NCBI GenBank assembly: GCA_964453985.1
Contig: CAYVQB010000026.1
Coordinates: forward strand, 1 to 13,993
Source of the DNA: CAYVQB01 sp964453985
Lineage (GTDB): Bacteria > Babelota > Babeliae > Babelales > UASB340
DNA length: 13,993 bases
Direction: 5' to 3'
The notes under the pieces are model-generated. The model did no database searches, had not been told where the DNA came from, and saw nothing but the letters and a program-made list of their open reading frames with translations. Both the position numbers and the translations under genes were made by a program. Below, piece after piece: positions 7,442-13,993 of this stretch; the first letter of the stretch is position 1; every line of letters starts with the position of its first letter.

Positions 7442-8750
7442 GTATTATTTGATCTTATTTTCAATAATATTTTTGTTTTTTTCTGTTGTCTTACATTTAA
7501 ATGTATCACCGGTTAACCCCTATCAAGATATAGATTCCAAAGCTTATATACATCCTGCTCTAAATTTTTATGAGAACAATAGTTTTTCTGATGGTTCCAT
7601 ACCTTACTATTGCCTAGGGTACGCTTTTTTTGTGGGATTTTTGTATAAAATATTTGTGCCAAGTAATTCTTTTGTAACTTGGGTTCAAGTGTTGATTGCA
7701 CTTTTAACGGGTTTCTTAATTTTTTTTATAGCTCGAAGACTATTTAATGAAAAAATAGCTTTAATTTCGTTTGTGATTTTTACATTTAACGTAGGTTTTT
7801 TAACGTTTAACCAGTTTATATTAACAGAAATCTTATTAACGTTTTTGCTTACGTTGTTTTTATATTTATTTATTATATTTTTGAGTGATAATAAACTTAT
7901 TTATTTATTTTTATCTGGCTTATCTCTTGGATTATCTATTGTTGTAAAGCCTGCAGCGATATATTTTATATTATTTATAGTTCTCTTTTTAGCTATTTTC
8001 TTAGATAATACGTGTTTGCAAAAACTTAAATTTATTATTTTATTTTGTTTTGCTTTTTATTTGCCTGTTTTTGGCTATATGTACTTTAATAAAGTGAATT
8101 ATAATGAGTTTAGAATTGCTGCTTTGGGTAATGAAAATTTATATTTTTATTTGTTTCCTAAAGTTTTAGCATCCAAAAATAAAACAGATGTAAAACAAGA
8201 GACACAAAAATTAGCTTCAATGCTTACTGGTAACAAAATGGCTAGCAGTAGTTGGATAAGTATAAAACAGCTTTTTATACAAAATTTACAAGAGAATCCC
8301 ATTTTATTTATAAAAATCTGGCTGCAAAATGTAAGCAAGACTTTCTTGGGTTTATACTCTTGCAATTTAAAAGTTTTAGTTGAGCCAAATACTCGAGGCG
8401 GTGATATTTCATTTTTTAAAAATTCTGGAAATCTTATAGCAAGATCCTGGATATATATAATCGCTGGCACAACTTCTTTTTCTGTAAAGCTTATTAGCTT
8501 TTTAGAAGCAATTTGGACAATTTTAAGATATATTTTGTGCTTTATAGCTCTTATGTTTTTGTTAATAAGAAAAAAATGGTCACTATTGTTTTTATTAGCA
8601 GGTTATATATTCTATTTTTCTATGATAACGGGCCATGATGGTTGTGCTCGATTTAGAATGATGTTTGAGCCTGTTTTGATAATATTGTCAGCATTAGGTT
8701 TTTGGGTGATTTTGGAAAGGGTAGGAATATGCAAAATAGATATTTCATGA
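7431..8750 (+). CDS. Divergent GT39-like membrane glycosyltransferase, paralogue 4 (TTG start)
   Basis: This encodes 439 residues and is strongly hydrophobic. The first loop has Asp33 and Asp35 in YQDIDSKAYI followed by a Leu-Gly-Tyr-Ala-Phe element where the other paralogues have Pro-Gly-Tyr. The C-terminal signature is kept in altered form, GCARFRMMFEP (404-414), where the others have Pro-Ile-Glu-Pro. The mid-protein Trp-Leu-Leu-Arg-Asn motif of the other copies is missing. It is thus an older or more specialised copy and may use another donor or acceptor. TTG at 7431 is chosen from the AGGAG four bases upstream and the hydrophobic N-terminus (MKSKYYLILFSII). It overlaps the amidotransferase by 11 bases and manC by 22, so it belongs to the operon. 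GT-C membership is likely; catalytic competence is inferred from the kept acidic loop. Confidence 0.82.
   Translation: MKSKYYLILFSIIFLFFSVVLHLNVSPVNPYQDIDSKAYIHPALNFYENNSFSDGSIPYYCLGYAFFVGFLYKIFVPSNSFVTWVQVLIALLTGFLIFFIARRLFNEKIALISFVIFTFNVGFLTFNQFILTEILLTFLLTLFLYLFIIFLSDNKLIYLFLSGLSLGLSIVVKPAAIYFILFIVLFLAIFLDNTCLQKLKFIILFCFAFYLPVFGYMYFNKVNYNEFRIAALGNENLYFYLFPKVLASKNKTDVKQETQKLASMLTGNKMASSSWISIKQLFIQNLQENPILFIKIWLQNVSKTFLGLYSCNLKVLVEPNTRGGDISFFKNSGNLIARSWIYIIAGTTSFSVKLISFLEAIWTILRYILCFIALMFLLIRKKWSLLFLLAGYIFYFSMITGHDGCARFRMMFEPVLIILSALGFWVILERVGICKIDIS
8714..8726 (+). promoter_or_regulatory. Ribosome binding site choosing ATG 8729 for manC
   Basis: GGAAAGG (8714-8720) lies eight bases before ATG 8729, with a further AGGA at 8723-8726. 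A TTG at 8702 would add nine residues not expected before the nucleotide-binding strand, so the ATG is preferred. Confidence 0.55.
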
Positions 8751-9778
8751 TTTTATGTGGTGGAGGTGGTCATCGGCTTTGGCCTTTGAGCCGCAAAAAT
8801 AGACCTAAGCAGTTTATTCCTTTTTTGAATGATAAGTCTTTGTTACAACATACAATAGATAGAATAATTCCATTAGCTAATAGTAAAGAAAATATTGGAG
8901 TTGTGACTATAAAAAATCAAGCTGATTATATTAAACAAAATTTCAAAGATAATATTGGTATGATTATTCAAGAGCCGGCATCTTGTAATACTGGTCCAGC
9001 AATTTTGTATAGTTGTTTGCAGTTGCAAGAAAAAAATAAAGATGCAGTTGTTCTGTATTTGGCTGCAGATACTTTTGTTCCTGATAGCAAGGTTTATAGA
9101 TTTTACTTAAACAAAGCTATTGAGTATGCAGCTAATAATGACAAAATAGTGACATTAGGAGTTATGCCAACTCGTCCTGCAACGGGATATGGTTATATTC
9201 AAGCAGATTCAAAAGAGATTAATTGTGGACAATTTTATAACGTTGGTGAATTTCACGAAAAACCTAAGTTAGAACTAGCAAAACAATATATACAACAAAG
9301 CAATATGTTTTGGAATATTGGTATTTTCGCATGTAAAGTCTCTGTATTTATAGAAGAGTTTAAAGTTTGTGCTCCAGATGTTTTTGATTTAATGCAACAG
9401 TACTTAGAAGATAAAATAGAATATAAAGATATTACGAATATTTCAGTTGATTATGCGGTAATGGAAAAAAGCGATAAAGTTGTTTTATTACCTTGTGATT
9501 TTGAGTGGTATGATATTGGGAACTTAGATGTTTTTTTAAGTTTGCAAAAGAGGTTTTTCGGGGATTCTATAAAAATTATAAACATTAATAGTAGTCGAAA
9601 CTTAGCTCAAGTTCTATCAAAGGATAGTAAGAAAAAAATAGTTGCTTTTATAGGGGTTGATGACCTTTGTTTAGTGGAAGACGAGGATGTAATTTTGGTG
9701 GCCAAAAGGGATGAAGTAGAAAGCGTGAAAGAGGTTTTGGTTACTATTAAAAAAGAATCTTTACAAAATTTTTTATAA
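8729..9778 (+). CDS. manC: Mannose-1-phosphate guanylyltransferase (GDP-mannose synthesis)
   Basis: This encodes 349 residues: the short form, without the C-terminal phosphomannose isomerase domain of bifunctional ManC/AlgA enzymes. It joins GTP and mannose 1-phosphate to give GDP-mannose and pyrophosphate in the cytoplasm. The N-terminal signature GGGGHRLWPLSR (11-22) and Lys27 in PKQF form the nucleotide site. FHEKP (175-179), WNIGIF (195-200) and the WYDIG region (260-264) follow at the expected places. His15 in the signature loop is less usual than Thr or Ser but lies at a variable position. The gene overlaps the GT39 paralogue by 22 bases and is followed after 15 bases by gmd, whose substrate is its product. 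Phosphomannomutase and mannose isomerase are not in the window and must be encoded elsewhere. Confidence 0.92.
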   Translation: MQNRYFMILCGGGGHRLWPLSRKNRPKQFIPFLNDKSLLQHTIDRIIPLANSKENIGVVTIKNQADYIKQNFKDNIGMIIQEPASCNTGPAILYSCLQLQEKNKDAVVLYLAADTFVPDSKVYRFYLNKAIEYAANNDKIVTLGVMPTRPATGYGYIQADSKEINCGQFYNVGEFHEKPKLELAKQYIQQSNMFWNIGIFACKVSVFIEEFKVCAPDVFDLMQQYLEDKIEYKDITNISVDYAVMEKSDKVVLLPCDFEWYDIGNLDVFLSLQKRFFGDSIKIININSSRNLAQVLSKDSKKKIVAFIGVDDLCLVEDEDVILVAKRDEVESVKEVLVTIKKESLQNFL

Positions 9779-9793
9779 AAAATTAGGGTATTT

Positions 9794-10888
9794 ATGAAGA
9801 AAGCTTTAATCACTGGTATTACAGGTCAGGATGGTTCTTACTTAGCTGAATTTTTAATTGAAAAAGGTTACCAGGTTCATGGAATTAAAAGAAGATCATC
9901 AAGTATAAATACGTCAAGAATTGATCATATTTATCAAGATAAAAACACACATAATTCTAACAATTTTATTTTACATTATGGTGATATGACGGATTCAACA
10001 AATTTAATTAGGATTCTACAAGAAGTTCAGCCAGATGAGATTTATAATTTAGCGGCACAAAGTCATGTGAAGGTTTCATTCGAAACTCCTGAATATACTG
10101 CTAACGCTGATGCAATTGGAACATTGCGTTTGTTGGAAGCAATTAGAATATTAAAATTACAGGATAAAACAAAATTTTATCAAGCTTCAACCAGTGAACT
10201 CTATGGAAAAGTTCAAGAAATTCCCCAAAAGGAAACAACCCCTTTTTATCCAAGATCTCCTTATGCTGCTGCAAAGATTTATGCATACTGGGTTACGGTA
10301 AATTATCGTGAAGCATACAATCTTTTTGCTTGTAATGGGATTTTATTTAATCATGAATCTGAACGTCGTGGTGAAACTTTTGTAACAAGAAAAATTACAA
10401 GAGCTGTTGCAAAGATTAAATATGGTTTACAGGACAAAATTTATTTGGGTAATATTGAGGCAAAAAGAGATTGGGGCTATGCAAAAGATTATGTTGAGGC
10501 TATGTGGCTCATGTTGCAGCAGGATAAAGCGCAAGACTATGTTATTGCAACTGGCAAGACATATTCAGTAAAAGAGTTTTTGAATCTAGCATTCAAGCAA
10601 ATTGGTACTAATCTTGAGTGGGTTGGGTGTGGAATAGACCAACGTGGTTTAGATGCGAAAACTGGCAAAATTTTGATTCAAATAGACCCAAGATATTTTA
10701 GACCAACCGAAGTAGATTTATTGGTTGGTGATCCAACTAAAGCAGAAAAGGAGTTGGGTTGGAAGGCTAAGACTACCTTGCAAGAGCTAGTAAAAATTAT
10801 GTTAGATCATGATCTTAAGGAAGTTGAAAATAATTTAAATAAGTACAATGTTTTTGAGAAAAGGGAAAAAGTTGTACAGCTTATATAA
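9794..10888 (+). CDS. gmd: GDP-mannose 4,6-dehydratase
   Basis: This encodes 364 residues, close to the roughly 370 usual for the family. It is an NADP-dependent extended short-chain dehydrogenase that turns GDP-mannose into GDP-4-keto-6-deoxymannose, the branch point to GDP-fucose, GDP-rhamnose and GDP-perosamine. The cofactor loop Gly8-x-x-Gly11-x-x-Gly14 (GITGQDG) and the following KRRSSS arginines suit NADP. Thr133 and Glu135 in STSELYG, with Tyr157 and Lys161 in YAAAK, are the catalytic set, one residue off the E. coli numbering. FNHESERRGETF and the late RPTEVDLL complete the substrate site. ATG 9794 follows AGGG (9785-9788) at five bases. No reductase or aminotransferase that would use the keto-sugar lies nearby, so the end product is unknown. 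Confidence 0.95.
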   Translation: MKKALITGITGQDGSYLAEFLIEKGYQVHGIKRRSSSINTSRIDHIYQDKNTHNSNNFILHYGDMTDSTNLIRILQEVQPDEIYNLAAQSHVKVSFETPEYTANADAIGTLRLLEAIRILKLQDKTKFYQASTSELYGKVQEIPQKETTPFYPRSPYAAAKIYAYWVTVNYREAYNLFACNGILFNHESERRGETFVTRKITRAVAKIKYGLQDKIYLGNIEAKRDWGYAKDYVEAMWLMLQQDKAQDYVIATGKTYSVKEFLNLAFKQIGTNLEWVGCGIDQRGLDAKTGKILIQIDPRYFRPTEVDLLVGDPTKAEKELGWKAKTTLQELVKIMLDHDLKEVENNLNKYNVFEKREKVVQLI

Positions 10889-12782
10889 AATATTTAAGAA
10901 CAAAATATTTTTAAGCCTTATTTTGTTCTTAGTTATTTTTGGAGTTCTTGCTATAGCGGGACTTGATATTTGGTTTGGTATTGATGATCTTGGAAATATT
11001 TTAAAAGGGCTTGTCAGAAAAAGTAGTGATATTTTAAGAGTATTTTCTACTGATTGTCGAGATTACACAACCCCTATGAATTATAAGTTTTCAAAGCCTA
11101 ATTTTATATCAGCTTTATACAGACCACTACAGCACTTTATCTTTACAGGAATACATTATTTTTTTGGTTTAAACCCCTATATATATTATATTTTTAATGT
11201 CTTTTTTTATTCACTTAATTGTGTTTTATTTTTCAATTTTTTATCTCTATTTATGCCATTAAGTTTGTCTTTGTTTGGTGGCCTAATGTTTGCTTTTTAC
11301 AGATCGATTAGTTGGCTTGCTTGGATATGTATTCTGCAAGACCCAATGTCTACTTTTTTTATATTTTTAACAGTTTTTTTATTCAGATACTTTTTAATAA
11401 AAAACTGTAGAATAAGTCTTTATTTAGCAGGCTTTACTTATCTATTATCGTTGCTTTCAAGAGAACATTACGTTTTTTTCTCAGTGCCTGCTTTTTTATT
11501 CGTTTTTTTAGTTATAACAAACCCTAATGACAGTTTGTGGCAAAAGATAAAATATTCTGTTTGCAAAAGTTGGATATTTTTTGTATCAGGTTTTCTGTAT
11601 GTATTGATTAGGATTTGGTCTTTTGGTTTTGGTACTATATCAAGAACATTTAATAATCTTTTTTTGCGGTTTCCATTTTTATCTTGCTTCTTTGATACTA
11701 AATCTAAAATGGCCATAGCTAGTACCAATAATTCTGTAGTAAATACTATTCAAACAAGCGCAGCAAGTGATATTATTGTTCCTGTTAAAGTTATTTTTAT
11801 ATCTTTTTGGGATAAATTTATAAATAAATTAGTCTCCTTGTCTAACCCTTTTTGGCCTTGGATTAATAGTATATTTGTTACGAATACTGGGACAAATATA
11901 CAAAAATTTTTGACGTTATTTTTAGCCTTATTTTGTTTAGTTTTTATTTTTTATTCTTATAGAAAAAAACTAAAGTTATTAATGTTTTTGATTATAGCTT
12001 TTTTTTCTTTAGCATGGCCTGGCTTTGTTGCATATCCAGATCCTAGATATATTAATCCCATTTATTCGGTTGTTGTTTTCACATTGTTTTTAGGTATCTA
12101 TTTTTTCTATAAAGATATAAACCAAAGTTTGATTAAGAGAATAGTTTTAGGTTTTGTTTTGTTGTTGTGTATGTTAAGTACTTTTAGGGGAGCGAAAAAC
12201 AACTTTAATGCTACTCAGGGTATGTGCAAGTCTACTCTAGCGTATAGAGATAGGTTTGTTCCTTTTTTTGCCGAGAATTCATTTAGTGATAATGCAAACT
12301 TTATTATCTTAGCTTCACCTTTTGTCTCAGATTCGCAATTTGTTTTTCAGGCTTTTTTGAATAACTTAGACTTGAGATTAAGTTGCGTTTTATTCGCTAC
12401 TTTAGCAGAAAAAGGAACCATGGGTTGTAGGGATGATTATAAAACTATTGGTGTAAGATATAAGGCAGAAAAGATTTATAAGGATGGTAAAATTGGATAT
12501 CATTTAACTTCTTTAGATAAGAATGATTGTGGTTACTGGATGAACTTTTCTTTACGACCATTAAGGTGGTCACGGGAAGACAAATCTTACGTTTGGATGG
12601 ACAACCTTGCAGTCGTTGGGGTGTGGCACGATTTTTCTATGGGTAAGTTTATAATAAATGAACGGCTTGACAACAAGGTTGTTACAGATATAACATTTGT
12701 TTTTGATAATAAATGGATAGATGATAATACTGTCTTTGTCACTTGGGATACTGTTAAGGGCAAGTATAAAGTTTTAAATTAA
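10848..12782 (+). CDS. Large GT-C-like polytopic membrane protein with soluble C-terminal domain
   Basis: This encodes 644 residues. Residues about 20-446 carry many hydrophobic segments; about 450-644 form a hydrophilic tail with no long hydrophobic segment. After the first membrane segment, Asp46-Asp47 in WFGIDDLGN and Arg92-Pro93 in YRPLQHF, then FGLNPYIYY, resemble the acidic first loop and following helix of GT-C glycosyltransferases, although it is not a close relative of the four GT39 copies. The tail could bind the acceptor; no domain was recognised. ATG 10848 overlaps gmd by 41 bases and lacks a clear Shine-Dalgarno. TTG 10872, with AAGGGA (10861-10866) five bases before it, is a serious alternative that trims eight residues. 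It is the last gene of the + operon and meets the minus-strand GT2 gene three bases on. A glycosyltransferase role is an inference. Confidence 0.72.
   Translation: MFLRKGKKLYSLYKIFKNKIFLSLILFLVIFGVLAIAGLDIWFGIDDLGNILKGLVRKSSDILRVFSTDCRDYTTPMNYKFSKPNFISALYRPLQHFIFTGIHYFFGLNPYIYYIFNVFFYSLNCVLFFNFLSLFMPLSLSLFGGLMFAFYRSISWLAWICILQDPMSTFFIFLTVFLFRYFLIKNCRISLYLAGFTYLLSLLSREHYVFFSVPAFLFVFLVITNPNDSLWQKIKYSVCKSWIFFVSGFLYVLIRIWSFGFGTISRTFNNLFLRFPFLSCFFDTKSKMAIASTNNSVVNTIQTSAASDIIVPVKVIFISFWDKFINKLVSLSNPFWPWINSIFVTNTGTNIQKFLTLFLALFCLVFIFYSYRKKLKLLMFLIIAFFSLAWPGFVAYPDPRYINPIYSVVVFTLFLGIYFFYKDINQSLIKRIVLGFVLLLCMLSTFRGAKNNFNATQGMCKSTLAYRDRFVPFFAENSFSDNANFIILASPFVSDSQFVFQAFLNNLDLRLSCVLFATLAEKGTMGCRDDYKTIGVRYKAEKIYKDGKIGYHLTSLDKNDCGYWMNFSLRPLRWSREDKSYVWMDNLAVVGVWHDFSMGKFIINERLDNKVVTDITFVFDNKWIDDNTVFVTWDTVKGKYKVLN
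10861..10866 (+). promoter_or_regulatory. Shine-Dalgarno for the alternative TTG start at 10872
   Basis: AAGGGA lies five bases before an in-frame TTG at 10872, within the end of gmd. As another gene of this operon (7431) uses TTG behind a similar site, this may be the real start of the large membrane protein. Confidence 0.45.
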
Positions 12783-12802
12783 TATTTATTCAAAATTAAT
12801 TT
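12776..12802. terminator. Possible weak bidirectional terminator between convergent genes
   Basis: AAATTAAT (12776-12783) and ATTAATTT (12795-12802) are perfect inverted arms around an 11-base loop, overlapping both stop codons. Further Ts follow on the + strand. The stem is AT only, so it would be unstable; it is listed because nothing better separates the convergent transcripts. Confidence 0.25.
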
Positions 12803-13721
12803 TTTCATCTATTAAAAAATTTGGTCTCTGTTTAATTTCCTGAAAGATTTTACCTATATAAAGACCTATAATTCCCAAGAAAAAAAGAGTTACGGAAAAC
12901 AAAAATAACATACTGACCATAAGTGATGTCCAGCCTGTCATAATAACAAAGCCTAACAATTTCATTATTAATACAGAGATACCACCAATTACACAGCCTG
13001 CGATAGCAAACATAGAAAAGAATATAATGCAGTAAATAGGTGTGGTTGAAAAAGAGATTATATTCTCTAGTGCAAAGATTGTGAGTTTTGAGTAATTATA
13101 CTTTGTTATTCCTGCTTCACGACTTTTTCTTATGAAAAAAACGGCTTTTTTTGGTAGGCCTGTCCAATATATTAATCCTCTAACAAAGCGACACTTTTCA
13201 GGTAACTGATTTACGATATTAACGGCTTTTCTGCTTAAAAGACAAAAATCGCCAACATCTCTTGGCATATCTACTTTTGTTAAGAATTTAAATATTGGGT
13301 AAAAAGCTTTGGATGTTATTTTTTTAAAAAAAGTTTCTTTTAACCTTTTTTTCCTTTGGCCATAAACTATATCAAAGCCATTTAAGTACTCTTTTTCGAA
13401 ATCTAAGATAAGTTCTGGTGGGTCTTGTCTATCTGCATCTATTAATACTACACCGTCTCCTGCCGCAAATTTGATGCCCGCAGAGGTGGCGTTTTCATGC
13501 CCAAAGTTTCTAACAAAAGAGATTATTTTCAAGTTTTTATCTTGAGTTGCTAATTTTTTTAAAATATTTAAAGAATTGTCTGTGCTGCCATCGTTTACGG
13601 CAATTATTTCATATGAGTTAAAGTATTGAAGCTTATTAAAAACCTGACGAAGTTCTTGATACAGTACTTCTAGGTTACCCTCTTCATTTAGTAACGGTAT
13701 TATTACAGATAATTTTTTCAT
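12786..13721 (-). CDS. GT2 polyprenyl-phosphate glycosyltransferase (GtrB/DPM1/ArnC-like)
   Basis: This encodes 311 residues. The GT-A catalytic domain comes first: SVIIPLLNEEGN, VNDGSTD (Asp44), RNFGHENAT and the Asp95-x-Asp97 metal and nucleotide site in DADRQDPPE (95-103). The late SREAGITKY and IISFSTTPI stretches, then two membrane segments (about 230-290), are the usual order in GtrB-like enzymes. These move a sugar from UDP-glucose, GDP-mannose or a similar donor to polyprenyl phosphate at the cytoplasmic face. The product is the donor for GT-C enzymes, of which this window has several. Arg98 replaces the Leu usual in DADLQDPPE. ATG 13721 is preferred, with GTG 13724 directly before it. 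It is transcribed towards the + operon and ends three bases from it. GDP-mannose from the neighbouring manC is a plausible donor, but this is not shown. Confidence 0.9.
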   Translation of the reverse strand: MKKLSVIIPLLNEEGNLEVLYQELRQVFNKLQYFNSYEIIAVNDGSTDNSLNILKKLATQDKNLKIISFVRNFGHENATSAGIKFAAGDGVVLIDADRQDPPELILDFEKEYLNGFDIVYGQRKKRLKETFFKKITSKAFYPIFKFLTKVDMPRDVGDFCLLSRKAVNIVNQLPEKCRFVRGLIYWTGLPKKAVFFIRKSREAGITKYNYSKLTIFALENIISFSTTPIYCIIFFSMFAIAGCVIGGISVLIMKLLGFVIMTGWTSLMVSMLFLFSVTLFFLGIIGLYIGKIFQEIKQRPNFLIDEKINFE

Positions 13722-13750
13722 CACAATCTTTCTCTTTTTTAGTTCATTAA

Positions 13751-13766
13751 TATTTTTTAAAAAATA
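13751..13766. repeat. Perfect 16-base palindrome upstream of the GT2 gene
   Basis: TATTTTTTAAAAAATA is a perfect palindrome with no spacer, 30-45 bases before the GT2 start. It could be an operator or simply AT-rich sequence. No clear -35/-10 pair for the GT2 gene was found around it. Confidence 0.35.
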
Positions 13767-13781
13767 CTCTTTTATTTTTTA

Positions 13782-13806
13782 AACGTAAAGAATTTTGATT
13801 TACGTT
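13782..13806. repeat. Inverted repeat in the divergent control region
   Basis: AACGTAAA (13782-13789) and TTTACGTT (13799-13806) are perfect 8-base arms around nine bases. It lies between two divergent genes, just before the candidate promoter of the right-hand gene, a normal place for an operator. The arms contain ACGT and are less likely by chance than the pure A/T palindromes nearby. Confidence 0.4.
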
Positions 13807-13811
13807 AGGTT

Positions 13812-13840
13812 TTGCCTTTTTTTTATTGCTTTGCTATATC
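13812..13840 (+). promoter_or_regulatory. Candidate extended -10 promoter for the right-edge gene
   Basis: TTGCCT (13812-13817), a 17-base spacer and TATATC (13835-13840) fit a sigma-70 promoter with four of six matches in each box. A TG one base before the -10 box (TGCTATATC) makes it an extended -10 site. It would give a leader of about 45 bases to ATG 13892. The rest of 13725-13891 holds the two inverted repeats and no gene. Confidence 0.45.
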
Positions 13841-13891
13841 TAACACAGAGTTTGTTTTTGTTGTAGGAGTTTAGGATAGTTAAGTAATGTT

Positions 13892-13993
13892 ATGTGCCTA
13901 AAAAGCTTAAAAACTTTTTTTAATAAACATAAAATTTTTTTTATATCTCTTTTTATTTTTATTACAATTTTAATGGTATTAGGTTTGCCTTTT
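13892..13993 (+). CDS. N-terminus of a membrane protein, cut by window edge
   Basis: Only 34 codons are in the window. ATG 13892 is the first start after an in-frame stop at 13877-13879. The peptide begins with a basic stretch (MCLKSLKTFFNKHK) and one long hydrophobic segment (IFFISLFIFITILMVLGLPF), which is a membrane anchor or uncleaved signal. Its order of charges and hydrophobic residues recalls the N-terminus of the large GT-C-like protein at 10848-12782 (KNKIFLSLILFLVI ... AGLDI), so a paralogue is possible. The nearest Shine-Dalgarno-like AGGA (13873-13876) is 15 bases away, which is far. A four-codon frame, ATG 13887 to TAA, overlaps the start and is probably meaningless. The function cannot be told from so short a piece. 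Confidence 0.55.
   Translation, partial: MCLKSLKTFFNKHKIFFISLFIFITILMVLGLPF

Noticed and set aside
8147..8470. 107-codon open frame on the minus strand inside the fourth GT39 copy
   Set aside because: It is a shadow of the + strand gene, which has family motifs and operon overlaps; the antisense product shows no motif.
13887..13901. Four-codon frame (ATG TTA TGT GCC TAA) before the right-edge gene as a leader peptide
   Set aside because: It is too short, shows no regulatory codon run and no attenuator hairpin, and overlaps the main start.
13805..13993. Near-repeat of TTAGGTTTTGCCTTTT (13805-13820) at 13979-13993 with one T fewer
   Set aside because: One copy is noncoding and the other encodes part of a membrane segment. 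Flanks do not match well, and the sequence is short and T-rich, so chance is likely.

Overview
This is an AT-rich bacterial window holding most of one surface-glycan locus. Genes are tightly packed, often overlap, and use some TTG starts. No tRNA, rRNA, insertion sequence, integrase, CRISPR array or plasmid function was seen. Low GC, poly-T-rich membrane genes and a secreted leucine-rich-repeat (LRR) protein suggest a host-associated lineage. Candidatus Dependentiae (TM6/Babeliae) is my tentative guess from general style; no marker gene here proves it.

Layout. Positions 1-1658 hold the 3' end of one GT39-like (GT-C fold) membrane glycosyltransferase and a complete paralogue that overlaps it. 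Positions 1739-2557 hold a separate unit set off by gaps of 80 and 92 bases: an exported LRR protein with a dense cysteine cluster and a proline-rich tail. From 2650 to 12782 runs a compact + strand operon: a third GT39 paralogue, a UDP-galactopyranose-mutase-like flavoprotein, a glutamine-dependent asparagine-synthase family amidotransferase, a divergent fourth GT39 paralogue, mannose-1-phosphate guanylyltransferase (manC), GDP-mannose 4,6-dehydratase (gmd) and a large GT-C-like membrane protein with a soluble C-terminal domain. Convergent to it, with three bases between, is a GtrB/DPM1-type polyprenyl-phosphate glycosyltransferase (12786-13721, minus). A short divergent control region follows, then the first 34 codons of another membrane protein at the right edge.

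How the genes could work together (inference). ManC makes GDP-mannose and Gmd converts part of it to GDP-4-keto-6-deoxymannose. The flavoprotein may change the ring form of a nucleotide sugar, and the AsnB-like enzyme may amidate an acidic sugar. The GT2 protein loads a sugar onto polyprenyl phosphate, and the GT-C membrane enzymes, which as a class use such lipid-linked donors, transfer it outside the cytoplasm. The several GT-C enzymes in 14 kb suggest stepwise or alternative decoration of a glycan or of proteins. The LRR/cysteine-cluster protein between two GT39 paralogues is the least explained element and may be an exported or surface product.
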